DNA of 46,419 nt from positions 1 through 46,419 of the forward strand of contig NZ_JAIFRO010000009.1 in assembly GCF_019659805.1 (NCBI RefSeq), given 5' to 3'. Within the stretch, counting starts at the first letter, position 1, and every line of letters starts with the position of its first letter. Shown one piece after another: positions 28,440 to 36,903 of this stretch. The position numbers and the translations under genes were made by a program. The stretch comes from Bartonella raoultii (GTDB lineage Bacteria; Pseudomonadota; Alphaproteobacteria; Rhizobiales; Rhizobiaceae). A model generated the notes under the pieces. It ran no database searches and was not told the origin of the DNA. It was given only the letters and a program-made list of their open reading frames with translations.

Positions 28440-28628
28440 TCAGACAATAAAAAAGTCATTGCGCTGATATTTTTCCGCCAAATTTTTCGCAACATAAGCA
28501 GCTGCTTTCTTCGATATAAAAGAAACCGCATTTTCTTTTTGTGGCTCCAATCTGATTGTTTTTTTGTTGTTTCCGGCGTAATAAAGAGGAAATCCTTTAT
28601 AAACGGTTGTTTTGAGATAACTTGACAT
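28440..28628 (-). CDS. Small prophage early protein
   Basis: A 62-aa protein (MSSYLKTTVYKGFPLYYAGN then a Lys-rich helix), starting 3 bases after the stop of the 129-aa gene, with GGTGG as a ribosome site. It is basic, soluble and without recognised domains. Tight coupling with 28632-29021 argues that it is real. Its role is unknown. Confidence 0.6.
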   Translation of the reverse strand: MSSYLKTTVYKGFPLYYAGNNKKTIRLEPQKENAVSFISKKAAAYVAKNLAEKYQRNDFFIV

Positions 28629-28631
28629 GAT

Positions 28632-29021
28632 TTACCACCAATAATCATTCAAGACATCACAAGGGCGCAAACGGTGCTGTTTTTCGTAGGATCCATAGAC
28701 ATTGTCTTCATAATGACGCGTTATTTTTTCATCTAAAAAAACATGGTAAGCATCGCTATTGAGAATAAATGGTTGAAGTTGCGTATTTTGTTCATCGATT
28801 TCATAATGCGTAATATAAAACGCAGCGAGTTGTTCACTAACGTCTTCGGCGTGCAATGTTATAAGATCAAGACGTAAAATTTTGTGAATAGTTTCATATT
28901 CTTCTAAAATTTCGAAGACTTCTTCAATTTGATCGAATATTCCTTCATAAGCGTCAGGCTTTTCATCTTCACAGAGAATGATGATCATTTCATCCTCTTT
29001 AACGAATGGTATGTTTTTCAT
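28632..29021 (-). CDS. Acidic prophage early protein
   Basis: A 129-aa strongly acidic protein with about 30 Asp/Glu against about 10 Lys/Arg. The most acidic part is residues 9-45 (EDE...CEDEK...DQIEEVFEILEEYE). It ends NDYWW. It is first in the early operon and sits behind a strong promoter with an operator-like site in its spacer. There is no signal peptide and no recognised family. High acidity in an early phage gene recalls DNA-mimic inhibitors, but that is only a guess. Confidence 0.7.
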   Translation of the reverse strand: MKNIPFVKEDEMIIILCEDEKPDAYEGIFDQIEEVFEILEEYETIHKILRLDLITLHAEDVSEQLAAFYITHYEIDEQNTQLQPFILNSDAYHVFLDEKITRHYEDNVYGSYEKQHRLRPCDVLNDYWW

Positions 29022-29085
29022 AATTTTTCCCTATATAGTTAATAAAACGTAGCTTTCTCTTGACAAGGTCAAATATAGCGTTAGT

Positions 29086-29114
29086 CTTATATCCTCTATG
29101 GGAGATATGTCAAA
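29086..29114 (-). promoter_or_regulatory. Strong promoter for early minus-strand operon
   Basis: Reading the minus strand: -35 TTGACA (29114-29109), 17-base spacer, -10 TATAAG (29091-29086), then about 65 bases to the start at 29021. An 18-bp operator-like site lies in the spacer. Confidence 0.75.
29090..29107. promoter_or_regulatory. Operator-like site O1
   Basis: TATCCTCTATGGGAGATA, an 18-bp imperfect inverted repeat between the -35 and -10 of the early promoter. It matches two other sites (29121 and 29711). It is probably bound by the repressor encoded at 29331-29648. Confidence 0.65.
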
Positions 29115-29120
29115 TTATTT

Positions 29121-29138
29121 TATCCTTAATAAGAGATA
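29121..29138. promoter_or_regulatory. Operator-like site O2
   Basis: TATCCTTAATAAGAGATA, the second copy of the 18-bp site, 31 bp from O1 (about three helical turns) and just upstream of the -35 of the early promoter. Confidence 0.6.
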
Positions 29139-29269
29139 TATTTTAGCCATTATAACGTTAAAAAGGCATATGCGAATGCAAAGTTGCTCTCTTTTCTTCG
29201 CCTTATGTCCATATATTGTTCTCTATTTGTTCTTACTCAATGCAACCACCAACAGACAGGAGAGCTAAA

Positions 29270-29410
29270 ATGAAAGATTTAGAATTATTAGAACATTGGT
29301 GTAAACTTGATTCAAAAACACAAAAAGAAATTATTTCGCTTCTTCGCCATTTGTCCTCCTCAAAAGAGTCAAAATTGCCTGTTTCTCTTCGGGAGAGAGT
29401 TTTGAAATAA
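29270..29410 (+). CDS. 46-aa mini-protein resembling repressor C-terminus
   Basis: A 46-aa protein beginning MKDLELLEHWCKLDSKTQKE. An AGGAG site about 7 bases upstream of ATG 29270 supports translation. It has no helix-turn-helix, but its LELLEHWCKLDSKTQKEIISLLRHL segment is similar in pattern to the C-terminal EFLELISKLSPEEKQAILTLLRR of the repressor encoded on the opposite strand. The two genes converge and overlap for about 80 bases. It may interfere with repressor dimers; this is inference. Confidence 0.5.
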   Translation: MKDLELLEHWCKLDSKTQKEIISLLRHLSSSKESKLPVSLRERVLK

Positions 29411-29648
29411 GTTCCAGAAACTCCTTGTCTTGATGACTTGCTTCCTGTCCATAAAGGATATAATTCATACTGATATTAATTTCATGACAAATACGTGCTA
29501 GAGATTCAATTGTTGGTTCCTTTCCTTCAGACAGGATAGAATGAAGATATCCCGCACCTTTACCGGCTGCGAGGGAGACAGATCTTTTTGACCGTCCATT
29601 GTTTTCAAGAGCAGTTTTTAATCTTTGACGCCAACCATCGATATTCAT
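29331..29648 (-). CDS. Prophage repressor, HTH XRE-type
   Basis: A 105-aa transcription factor. The N-terminal helix-turn-helix spans about residues 5-65 (RQRLKTALENNGRSKRSVSLAAGKGAGYLHSILSEGKEPTIESLARICHEI), typical of phage repressors of the λ cI/XRE superfamily. NISMNYILYG follows, then a short C-terminal helix. There is no peptidase domain, so it is not RecA-cleavable in the LexA manner. The start at 29648 is preferred because GGTGAG lies just upstream; ATG 29684 would add 12 residues. Operator-like site O3 lies 63 bases upstream. Confidence 0.8.
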   Translation of the reverse strand: MNIDGWRQRLKTALENNGRSKRSVSLAAGKGAGYLHSILSEGKEPTIESLARICHEINISMNYILYGQEASHQDKEFLELISKLSPEEKQAILTLLRRTNGEEAK

Positions 29649-29710
29649 ATTCTCACCATATAACGCGTCTTTTAAAAAAAACACGTCCTTTCTGTAAAAT
29701 AGGCTTGCAT

Positions 29711-29728
29711 TATCCTCTAAAAAGGATA
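29711..29728. promoter_or_regulatory. Operator-like site O3
   Basis: TATCCTCTAAAAAGGATA, the centre of a 22-bp perfect-arm inverted repeat (ATTATCCT at 29709-29716 and AGGATAAT at 29723-29730). It lies in front of the repressor gene and matches O1 and O2. It is likely the autoregulatory site. Confidence 0.7.
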
Positions 29729-29730
29729 AT

Positions 29731-30102
29731 ACTAAGAAAACAAATTCTACTTTTTGGGGGGAAAAAAGTTCATTTTCGGGTTAACAGAACATTTTATCAC
29801 CCCAAAGGATGCAAAAAGGCGCCCCCGAAAGCCTATGCGTCTCAAATATTGTACTCTTTATGTTTTAACATCTACGCAATCTCAAATTATATGGTTGCAT
29901 ACCCTTTACCAATACAACCCTCTGCTAGAGATTCAGCCATTTTTTTCACGCTCACCTCCTCTAACAGAGAAAACCAATAGAAAACCGAAACCATTCCTAA
30001 AGCGTCAAAACGTTTATTAAATAGCAATATATACACAAAAATATGATTTTCAGTTTTGTTGTAAAGAAAAACATATAAGAAAAGAAGAAAGCGGATTGAA
30101 GT
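29731..30102. other. Gene-free leader of replication operon
   Basis: About 370 bases between the repressor promoter region and the replication gene, with no convincing coding frame. It probably contains the rightward promoter; I cannot place a strong -35/-10 pair. Confidence 0.35.
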
Positions 30103-31116
30103 ATGCAACTTTGCAATCAACAAGAAACTCCACACTACGAATCGTCCACGCTTCCTTATGTTTGTTGGTATCAGAATGATTTTCTAGGTGGCGTTCGCGG
30201 CATGCGGGCCCATGAAATTGGCATATATACGATTCTTCTCAATGAAATGTACGCGCGCGGTCGTCCTTTAGAGTTATCGGTAGAACGGTTAGCACGTCTT
30301 TGCGGCTGTGACAAAAGAACCTTTCTCAATGTTTTAGAAATGTTAATAGAAGAGGGAAAGATTTTAAATTTAGCCAATGGTTTATGGAATAAGCGCTGTG
30401 ATCGTGTCTTTCAAGAGCGTGCAAAACTGCTTGAGAAAAAATCTTTTGCGGGTCGTTCTTCAGCAAAAAAACGTAAGAAAATCAATGCTGAGATTGAGCA
30501 TTTGCTGAACAGGTGTGAAAAAAATGTTCCACATAACTTAGAAGCTCAGAAGACAGAAGAAGAAAAGGAAACACCTAACGGTGTTTCAGAAAAGCCCCGT
30601 TATTTATCCCTTTTAGAATCGGAAGCCCCAGAAAAAGAACAGCCTACAAATGCTTCTCGCGCTCATTCTGGCTGTTCTTCCCCACAAGGAGAAGTTGTCG
30701 GCATTTCTTCTCCTTTAAAGGAAACAGCAACAAGCCCTTCACATTTGAATGAGGATGCATCCCATTTTTCCAACTTCAGCAATAAGTCGAAGACTTCCCG
30801 CCCATATCTTAAAGGACATCGTCTTCCAGCAGATTGGCAAGCAGATATCGATGCGGCAATTTCAGAAGGGTTGCATGAAGAACAAGCGCGTTGGCAAGAA
30901 AAGAAATTTCGTGATTATTGGCATGCTAAAAGTGGCAAAGAAGCGCTTAAAGTAGATTGGCAAGCCGCATGGCGCAATTGGTATCGTCGCGAAATTGAAC
31001 GGATCAAAGAATCTACAGAAAAGGCAAGATTTTTATCCACGCATGGTACAGCCGCACATCAAAATAACGACAATGATACTCTTTACCGAAGCCTCATCAA
31101 TTATCAGACAGGGTAA
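30103..31116 (+). CDS. Phage replication protein, DUF1376/DnaT-like
   Basis: A 337-aa protein. Residues about 18-110 match the DUF1376 pattern of phage replication initiators: LPYVCWYQNDFLGGVRGMRAHEIGIYTILLNEMYARG, then a winged-helix-like RLARLCGCDKRTFLNVLEMLIEEGKI. A Ser/Glu-rich linker follows (about 140-225). The C-terminal segment LPADWQADIDAAISEG...FRDYWHAKSGKEALKVDWQAAWRNW is DnaT-like. It probably helps load the helicase encoded next. The start at 30103 lacks a strong ribosome site. Confidence 0.85.
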   Translation: MQLCNQQETPHYESSTLPYVCWYQNDFLGGVRGMRAHEIGIYTILLNEMYARGRPLELSVERLARLCGCDKRTFLNVLEMLIEEGKILNLANGLWNKRCDRVFQERAKLLEKKSFAGRSSAKKRKKINAEIEHLLNRCEKNVPHNLEAQKTEEEKETPNGVSEKPRYLSLLESEAPEKEQPTNASRAHSGCSSPQGEVVGISSPLKETATSPSHLNEDASHFSNFSNKSKTSRPYLKGHRLPADWQADIDAAISEGLHEEQARWQEKKFRDYWHAKSGKEALKVDWQAAWRNWYRREIERIKESTEKARFLSTHGTAAHQNNDNDTLYRSLINYQTG

Positions 31117-31247
31117 GCGTCACTTAGGAAAAAAATCAAGAGAGCTCAGACAAGGTTTGTCGTCTTTTTTCTTTTTAACAAAGCCAAGCAGCACAATAGC
31201 AAAATACCAGGCATGAGCGCACCACATCACAGAGTATACGAGGTAAC

Positions 31248-33506
31248 ATGAACACCATTTTTGAGATCAAACAAAAGCTTGCATCTCAAGCAAGCACGAT
31301 AGCAGAAATGCTTCTTCCCCAAGGACATAAATGTGGTAATAATTGGGTTATTGGTAACACACGTGGAGAAGTAGGTAAAAGTTTATCGATTTGCTTGAGT
31401 GGCAGTAAAGCAGGACTTTGGTATGATTTTGCAGAAGGCGTTGGGGGCGATCTTTTAGACCTTTGGTGTGCAGTAAAAGGTATCACTCTTTCACAAGCAT
31501 TAGAAGAAGCACGTGCAAATCTGCATCTAGCGCGTCCCAAACCTTTCAAATCTCCTCATCGTACTTATCGTCGTCCACCGGTTCCAACGGGGAGCGCTCC
31601 CCAGAATGCGGTAAAAACATATCTTCACCAAGAACGCAAAATTCCGCTTGATATTTTAAAGCGCTACCGCATAGGAGAAGAGGATAAAAAAATTATTTTT
31701 CCCTTTTATAAGCCTGATGGCACACTTGCTTTAGTGAAAGAACGCCAAGCACAAGCAGGCGCAAAATCCAAACCAACAGCAGCGCAATGTGAACCCATTT
31801 TGTTTGGTTGGCAAGCGTTTTACCCAACATACCCCACTGCTCCACAAGGCGGCTCTACTTCTCCACAAGACGGCTCTACTTCTTCACAAGGCGGCTCTAC
31901 TTCTCCACAAGACGGCTCTACTTCTCCACAAGGCGGCTCTACTTCTTCACAAGGCGGCTCTACTTCTTCACAAGGCGGCTCTACTGCTCCACAAGACGGC
32001 TCTACTTCTTCACAAGGCGGCTCTACTTCTTCACAAGGCGGCTCTACTGCTCCACAAGACGGCTCTACTTCTTCACAAGGCGGCTCTACTTCTCCACAAG
32101 ACGGCTCTACTGCTCCACAAGACGGCTCTACTTTTTCACAAGGCGGCTCTACTTCTTCACAAGGCGGCTCTACTGCTCCACAAGGCGGCTCTACTGCTCC
32201 ACAAGACGGCTCTACTGCTCCACAAGACGGCTCTACTTCTTCACAAGGCGGCTCTACTTCTCTACAAGGCATTTTTTCTTCATCGAATCGCACACTTGTT
32301 ATCACAGAGGGAGAAATTGATGCGCTTTCCTTAGCGGCCTACGGATATCCAGCAGTTTCTGTTCCGTTTGGAGGTGGAAGTGGAGGAAAACACAATTGGA
32401 TTGAAAATGAATTTGATCATTTAGAATCTTTTGAAACCATTTTTTTAGCCACAGATATGGATAAACCGGGGGAAGAAGCAGCCCATGAAATTGCCAACAG
32501 ACTTGGTCGTCACCGTTGCTATCGTGTACACCTTCCCCATAAAGATGCAAACGACTGTTTAACAGCTGGTATTGATGCAGCAACCATAGCAGCAGCCTTT
32601 GCCTCAGCAAAAAGTTTTGCTCCAGAAGGATTACGACGCGCATCAGACTACAAAAATCAAATTATAGGGCTATTTTGGCCAAGCGCTGGACAACATCTTG
32701 GCTATACGGTCCCCTATCCAAAACTGAAAGATAAATTATATTTTCGTCCAGCGGAATTAACGCTATGGGGCGGTGCAAGTGGTGCAGGAAAAAGCCAATT
32801 GTTATCAGACTGTATTCCCCATTGGATTTCTCAAAAGAGTCGTCTTTGTTTAGCCTCCTTAGAAATGAAAGGAGAACAATCCTTACGCCGTTTAATAAGA
32901 CAAACGGGGGGCTTAGAACATCCCCCCACCGAAATGATTGAACAAATTTTGCATTTTTTAGATAATGGTCTTATTCTTTATGAGCATGTAGGAAAATCAA
33001 CTGTTGATACACTCCTTGATGTCTTTGACTATTGTCGTGCACGCTATGGCTGCGATCAATTTATCATAGACAGTCTCATGCGGCTTGGCATTTCTTCTGA
33101 TGACTATGCAAAACAAGAACAAGCCGTTTATAAAATGGTAGATTGGGCTGTTTTAAATGCTGTACACATTCATCTTGTTGCTCATGCCCGCAAAGGGACT
33201 CTAGAAAAAGAGATTCCTGGAACAGAAGATATTAAAGGAGCTTCAGAAATTGGTGCCAATGCTTTCAACATCATTACTATTTGGCGAAATCGTCCCTTAG
33301 AGGATAAAATTTGTGCGACTTCATGCAAGGAAGAAAAAGTAGATTTAGCGAAACGTCCTGGCGTCATTATCAATATTGCAAAACAACGTTCAGGTGATTT
33401 TGAAGGAAAAGTTGGTCTTTGGTTTGATCCACAAACCTATCGCTATCGCTGTTCTTACGATCCCCTCTTAATATCGCGTCATTATCTTGAACGCTCCCCC
33501 TCTTAA
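31248..33506 (+). CDS. Phage primase-helicase with repeat insertion
   Basis: A 752-aa T7-gp4-like primase/helicase that primes and unwinds phage DNA. The N-terminal region (GKSLSICLSGSKAGLWYDFAEGVGGDLLDLWCAVKG) is the primase zinc-region equivalent, though only scattered Cys are seen. Toprim starts at LVITEGEIDALSLAAYG (about residue 350) with ATDMDKPGEEA as its acidic pair. The RecA-like helicase has Walker A GGASGAGKS (about residue 506), followed by SLEMKGEQ and FIIDSLMRLG. Between primase and Toprim, residues about 201-340 are twenty 7-residue repeats. The start at ATG 31248 has GAGG upstream. Confidence 0.88.
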   Translation: MNTIFEIKQKLASQASTIAEMLLPQGHKCGNNWVIGNTRGEVGKSLSICLSGSKAGLWYDFAEGVGGDLLDLWCAVKGITLSQALEEARANLHLARPKPFKSPHRTYRRPPVPTGSAPQNAVKTYLHQERKIPLDILKRYRIGEEDKKIIFPFYKPDGTLALVKERQAQAGAKSKPTAAQCEPILFGWQAFYPTYPTAPQGGSTSPQDGSTSSQGGSTSPQDGSTSPQGGSTSSQGGSTSSQGGSTAPQDGSTSSQGGSTSSQGGSTAPQDGSTSSQGGSTSPQDGSTAPQDGSTFSQGGSTSSQGGSTAPQGGSTAPQDGSTAPQDGSTSSQGGSTSLQGIFSSSNRTLVITEGEIDALSLAAYGYPAVSVPFGGGSGGKHNWIENEFDHLESFETIFLATDMDKPGEEAAHEIANRLGRHRCYRVHLPHKDANDCLTAGIDAATIAAAFASAKSFAPEGLRRASDYKNQIIGLFWPSAGQHLGYTVPYPKLKDKLYFRPAELTLWGGASGAGKSQLLSDCIPHWISQKSRLCLASLEMKGEQSLRRLIRQTGGLEHPPTEMIEQILHFLDNGLILYEHVGKSTVDTLLDVFDYCRARYGCDQFIIDSLMRLGISSDDYAKQEQAVYKMVDWAVLNAVHIHLVAHARKGTLEKEIPGTEDIKGASEIGANAFNIITIWRNRPLEDKICATSCKEEKVDLAKRPGVIINIAKQRSGDFEGKVGLWFDPQTYRYRCSYDPLLISRHYLERSPS
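31849..32268 (+). repeat. 21-bp coding tandem repeats, 20 copies
   Basis: Twenty copies of a 21-nt unit encoding (G/D)GSTSSQ, with Ser-Pro and Ala-Pro variants. They are inserted directly before the Toprim β-strand of the primase-helicase. Because 21 is divisible by three, every frame stays open across the array. Confidence 0.95.
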
Positions 33507-33811
33507 ACAACCTTGTCTTTAATTAATCTATAACTTCCCACAAAATATTCTTCTCATGAAAGACGAACAATCATTTTCACAACAAATCTACATCCGCCAT
33601 ATACCGCATAACTTACACGGCCTTCAGCATAATTTTTTCTTTAAAAGAAAAAAAGCTCAACACCAAGAACAATCCCCTCTGCACCTTACGCCATGCCCTC
33701 GTTTCATAAGGGCACACAACGCAATCTTTTCCTTCTATGCATAGAAGAGAAGCTCCTAAAAGCATTGCCTTTTAAAAACAAAAATCAAACAACAATTTTT
33801 GAGGAGAGAAC
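33507..33811. other. Gene-free gap
   Basis: About 300 bases. A 62-aa frame (33556-33744) lacks a ribosome site and family resemblance, so I leave it out. Confidence 0.35.
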
Positions 33812-34408
33812 ATGAAGCATCAAGATAATAGAAAAAATAAAGAGAACCCAAAAAGCAATTTAGAAACGTCTCATCTCTCTATTCAAGAGCAAAGCAAACA
33901 GCATATTGGCCACTTAAAGACGCAAGAAGTTCCCATTGAAACACGCAATCCTTATTTTCAGCAAGCACATCCAGAAAGCACCAACAACCCACGTAGCATC
34001 GTTGCAATTTCCAATGTCAAAAGCCGCCCTATTGCACTTTTATATGCGAAAGGACATATTAGCAAAGCACAATATAAAGCAGCAGAACGTTTTTATATTT
34101 ACTGGCGCCAAAGTCAGGGAGATCTTCATATGGGACGTGATTACACACGTCAAAAAGTTGAATGCAGACAAAGTTACACCCATCCCATCGAGCGTCAAAT
34201 AGAGTCATCCAATCATTTAACAACAATTAAGACACAACTTGGCGTGCTTGGCTATTGGCTTGTTGAACAAGTTGTAGGTTATGACCAAAAGATCAAAGAC
34301 CTCACGCCTTCCAAACGTAAACAAAACTCACTTGCTGACCATTTACGCGATTGCTTAGATCTGCTTGCATTTCATTGGGGATATACGAACCATCAACATT
34401 TCAAATAA
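33812..34408 (+). CDS. Phage-associated protein, relative of 44507 gene
   Basis: A 198-aa soluble protein with a GGAGAG site before ATG 33812. The N-terminal 60 residues are hydrophilic and disordered-looking. The core has IALLYAKGHISKAQYKAAERFYIYW, matching in pattern the segment GISKEQYDAAQRYLQI of the protein at 44507-45055. The C-terminal part is helical (GVLGYWLVEQVVGYDQ, LADHLRDCLDLLAFHWG). Such proteins sit downstream of phage replication genes. I do not recognise a function. Confidence 0.6.
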   Translation: MKHQDNRKNKENPKSNLETSHLSIQEQSKQHIGHLKTQEVPIETRNPYFQQAHPESTNNPRSIVAISNVKSRPIALLYAKGHISKAQYKAAERFYIYWRQSQGDLHMGRDYTRQKVECRQSYTHPIERQIESSNHLTTIKTQLGVLGYWLVEQVVGYDQKIKDLTPSKRKQNSLADHLRDCLDLLAFHWGYTNHQHFK

Positions 34409-35703
34409 TTCCCCTCCTCGTCAAACACAAGCGCTAAAACCCTTCACACGGACCAATTCATCTCCATCCCCCCAAAACACCGTTAACCTCGCCCCTCTCT
34501 AGCAACTTTTTCCATAAAGCGCCCAAAAATGACGTCAAAGCTATATCCTTAAAAGAGAGTTGAAAACCGCAAAGAAACAGTCACTTCGTTAAAAACGAAC
34601 TTTGTTTGGTGCTAGCTGCCTTGCGATAGCAGTTATCTTAAGCGCCAACGGTTTTAAAGACCTACTTTTTTGTGCAATCTTTTGGGCGAGAAAGCAACTT
34701 CATCAAAAGCCATATGGTTAAGCCACCCCCTACAGCCCTCTCCAACAACATCTCCCCTGATAGCGCATTTTCCTATCAACTATCCCATAGATGGCAACTA
34801 TCCCATAGAGTTTCTTTGCCAGAAAAAAAATTTATATCTTATCTTTGCAAAGTTACCCTTTGTCCTTAAAAAGTTAAAAAAGTAAATTTCTCTGTATCAC
34901 CTGTATACAAAGCAAACAGCACAAAAGAAAAAGAGAATTTTATATAAATAAGCATCCAATCCTTTAAAAGAAAACCCTCTTAACTTTCTGCATCACCATC
35001 TCCCAACAAAATCTCCTCAGCAAAAATCAATCTATAATCTACGCTCTTAATAGAATTGCTTTAGTAATATCCACTTTCCCCATCTCATAACTTTTTCATT
35101 GAAATACGACCATCCTTACAAGCTTTATAAATTCTTTAAAAGGCATTTCCCTTTTTATCATTTTGTTTCATCACTTTCAAAGCGTGAGTCGCTTTCTTTT
35201 TTATAGATAAGTAAATTTTTAAGCTAAATTTTTTCATAAATTTTCATTTTGATACATGAATAAAAATATTTTTCATGAAAAAAACATATTATCATCCCCC
35301 TCTAAAACATCGTTTAAAAGCACATTTTAATAACAAAAAATCATCATAAAAATATATATTCTCGATATAGCCTGAAAATAAAACGATAATTACAGAAATA
35401 AATTTTTAACGATATTATCTTATTATGTTTATTTTTTTGTACAAAAACACATTTTATAGATGCGCACTGCATAAATTTTGTGTAAATAAAACGCATTAAA
35501 AATTCAAAAATAATATTTAGAGCCCTCAATGATGATAAGTTTTTTAACAGCTTGTGTTGTCCCACATATTTGCTATTCAAAGCATACAATTCTTCAAATA
35601 TCGAAGCGACAAACAAATACCCATAAATACAACGCCTTATTAATCTGAGATATAGAAACCATAAGCTTCTTTCTCATTAAAAATATTTGTCATCTTTCAA
35701 GCT
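34409..35703. other. Gene-free region with a short hairpin
   Basis: About 1.3 kb without a supported gene. A hairpin with arms TAGCTGC/GCAGTTA lies near 34612-34640. The remainder is very AT-rich. Confidence 0.4.
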
Positions 35704-36275
35704 GATGCCTCTATCCTTTTGGAAAAGCATCAAACCTTAATGGGATGCATTCGTCCTCAAAGGATGCACCCCACCCCTCATAAAAGATGCCTCCATTCCT
35801 CTAAGGAAGCATCGAACCTCAATAGGGTGCACCCGCCCTCAAAGGATGCACCCCACCCCTCATAAAAGATGCCTCCATCCCTCTAAGGAAGCATCGAACC
35901 TCAATAGGGTGCATCCGCCCTCAAAGGATGCACCACACCCCTCATAAAAGATGCCTCCATTCCCTGAGGAAGCATCGAACCTCAATAGGGTGCACCCGCC
36001 CTCAAAGGATGCACCCCACCCCTCATAAAAGATGCCTCCATCCCTCTAAGGAAGCATCGAACCTCAATAGGGTGCACCCGCCCTCAAAGGATGCACCCCA
36101 CCCCTCATAAAAGATGCCTCCATTCCTCTAAGGAAGCATCGAACCTCAATAGGGTGCATCCGCCCTCAAAGGATGCACCCCACCCCTCATAAAAGATGCC
36201 TCCATCCCTCTAAGGAAGCATCGAACCTCAATAGGGTGCATCCGCCCTCAAAGGATGCACCCCACCCCTCATTAA
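35704..36275. repeat. 82-bp tandem array, 7 copies, two hairpins per unit
   Basis: Units start at 35704, 35786, 35868, 35950, 36031, 36113 and 36195 (82 bp, one 81 bp); the first is the most divergent. Each unit holds two inverted repeats: GATGC...GCATC enclosing TTCCT-CTA-AGGAA, and GGTGCA...TGCACC with loop near GCCCTCAAA. Several units carry ATCC instead of ACCC in the left arm, which extends the second stem to ten pairs. No coding potential is evident. Confidence 0.95.
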
Positions 36276-36594
36276 GTACATTTTACTGATCTGTTATTTA
36301 TCATTTCGTTTTTATGAACCCCTCACCATGAACAAAAATCTGTTTGTTAACAGCTTTTTTAAACATCCATTTTGCTATCTATAGCTGTATATGATCTTCA
36401 AACTCTCCTTTCCACCTCAATAAAATAGCATTTGAAAGATTCAATTGCGGTAAAAATAAGGATAATTTTGTCAAATTAGAGGCAAATTTTATTCTTTTTT
36501 GTGGTTGTTGTATTTTTACCATATTTATTTAAAATGATTTTATATATCATTCATTATGATATTTACTGAGTGGGATAAATAGAGGAGAAAAACT

Positions 36595-36903
36595 ATGAAT
36601 ATTCGATATTTTTTCATAGCCGGTGCTGTTACAAGTGGTTTATCACTTGCACTTCAAGAATCTGATCGTATAGTTAGCCAAAAACCTTCCCCCGTTGTTA
36701 CGCCTTATACTGTTGAGACAATAACGCCATGGTTTATTCAACCAATAAGCGACACAACAGATATAAATATACTCAAACTACAAAGAAATAAGGAGGAAAA
36801 ACAAAGAGAAATAGAAGATTTATACAAAAAAGGAAAAAATCTATTACATGATATTATTGGATTTTTTAAATCTTTTATGCTGCTTTTTCTTAAATATTTT
36901 TAA
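36595..36903 (+). CDS. Small exported or membrane protein
   Basis: A 102-aa protein with a strong AGAGGAG site before ATG 36595. The N-terminus MNIRYFFIAGAVTSGLSLAL is a short signal or anchor. The middle is Thr/Pro-rich, then a Lys/Glu-rich helix (about 60-80). A C-terminal hydrophobic segment (IIGFFKSFMLLFLKYF) follows. It stands alone with no recognised family. Size and layout recall small prophage or effector-like membrane proteins, but nothing specific can be said. Confidence 0.6.
   Translation: MNIRYFFIAGAVTSGLSLALQESDRIVSQKPSPVVTPYTVETITPWFIQPISDTTDINILKLQRNKEEKQREIEDLYKKGKNLLHDIIGFFKSFMLLFLKYF

Noticed and set aside
29754..30020. 88-aa plus-strand frame in the immunity region
   Set aside because: Composition is leader-like and there is no ribosome site; it overlaps several equally weak frames.
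31789..32334. Long frames rich in LLLHKAAL or RRLYFSTRR inside the primase gene
   Set aside because: These are alternative frames of the 21-bp repeat; the enzyme frame has all conserved motifs.
33556..33744. 62-aa frame after the primase-helicase
   Set aside because: No ribosome site, no family resemblance, and composition like the surrounding non-coding DNA.
35704..36275. 82-bp array as a CRISPR
   Set aside because: The units are contiguous and there are no unique spacers between constant repeats; no cas genes are nearby.
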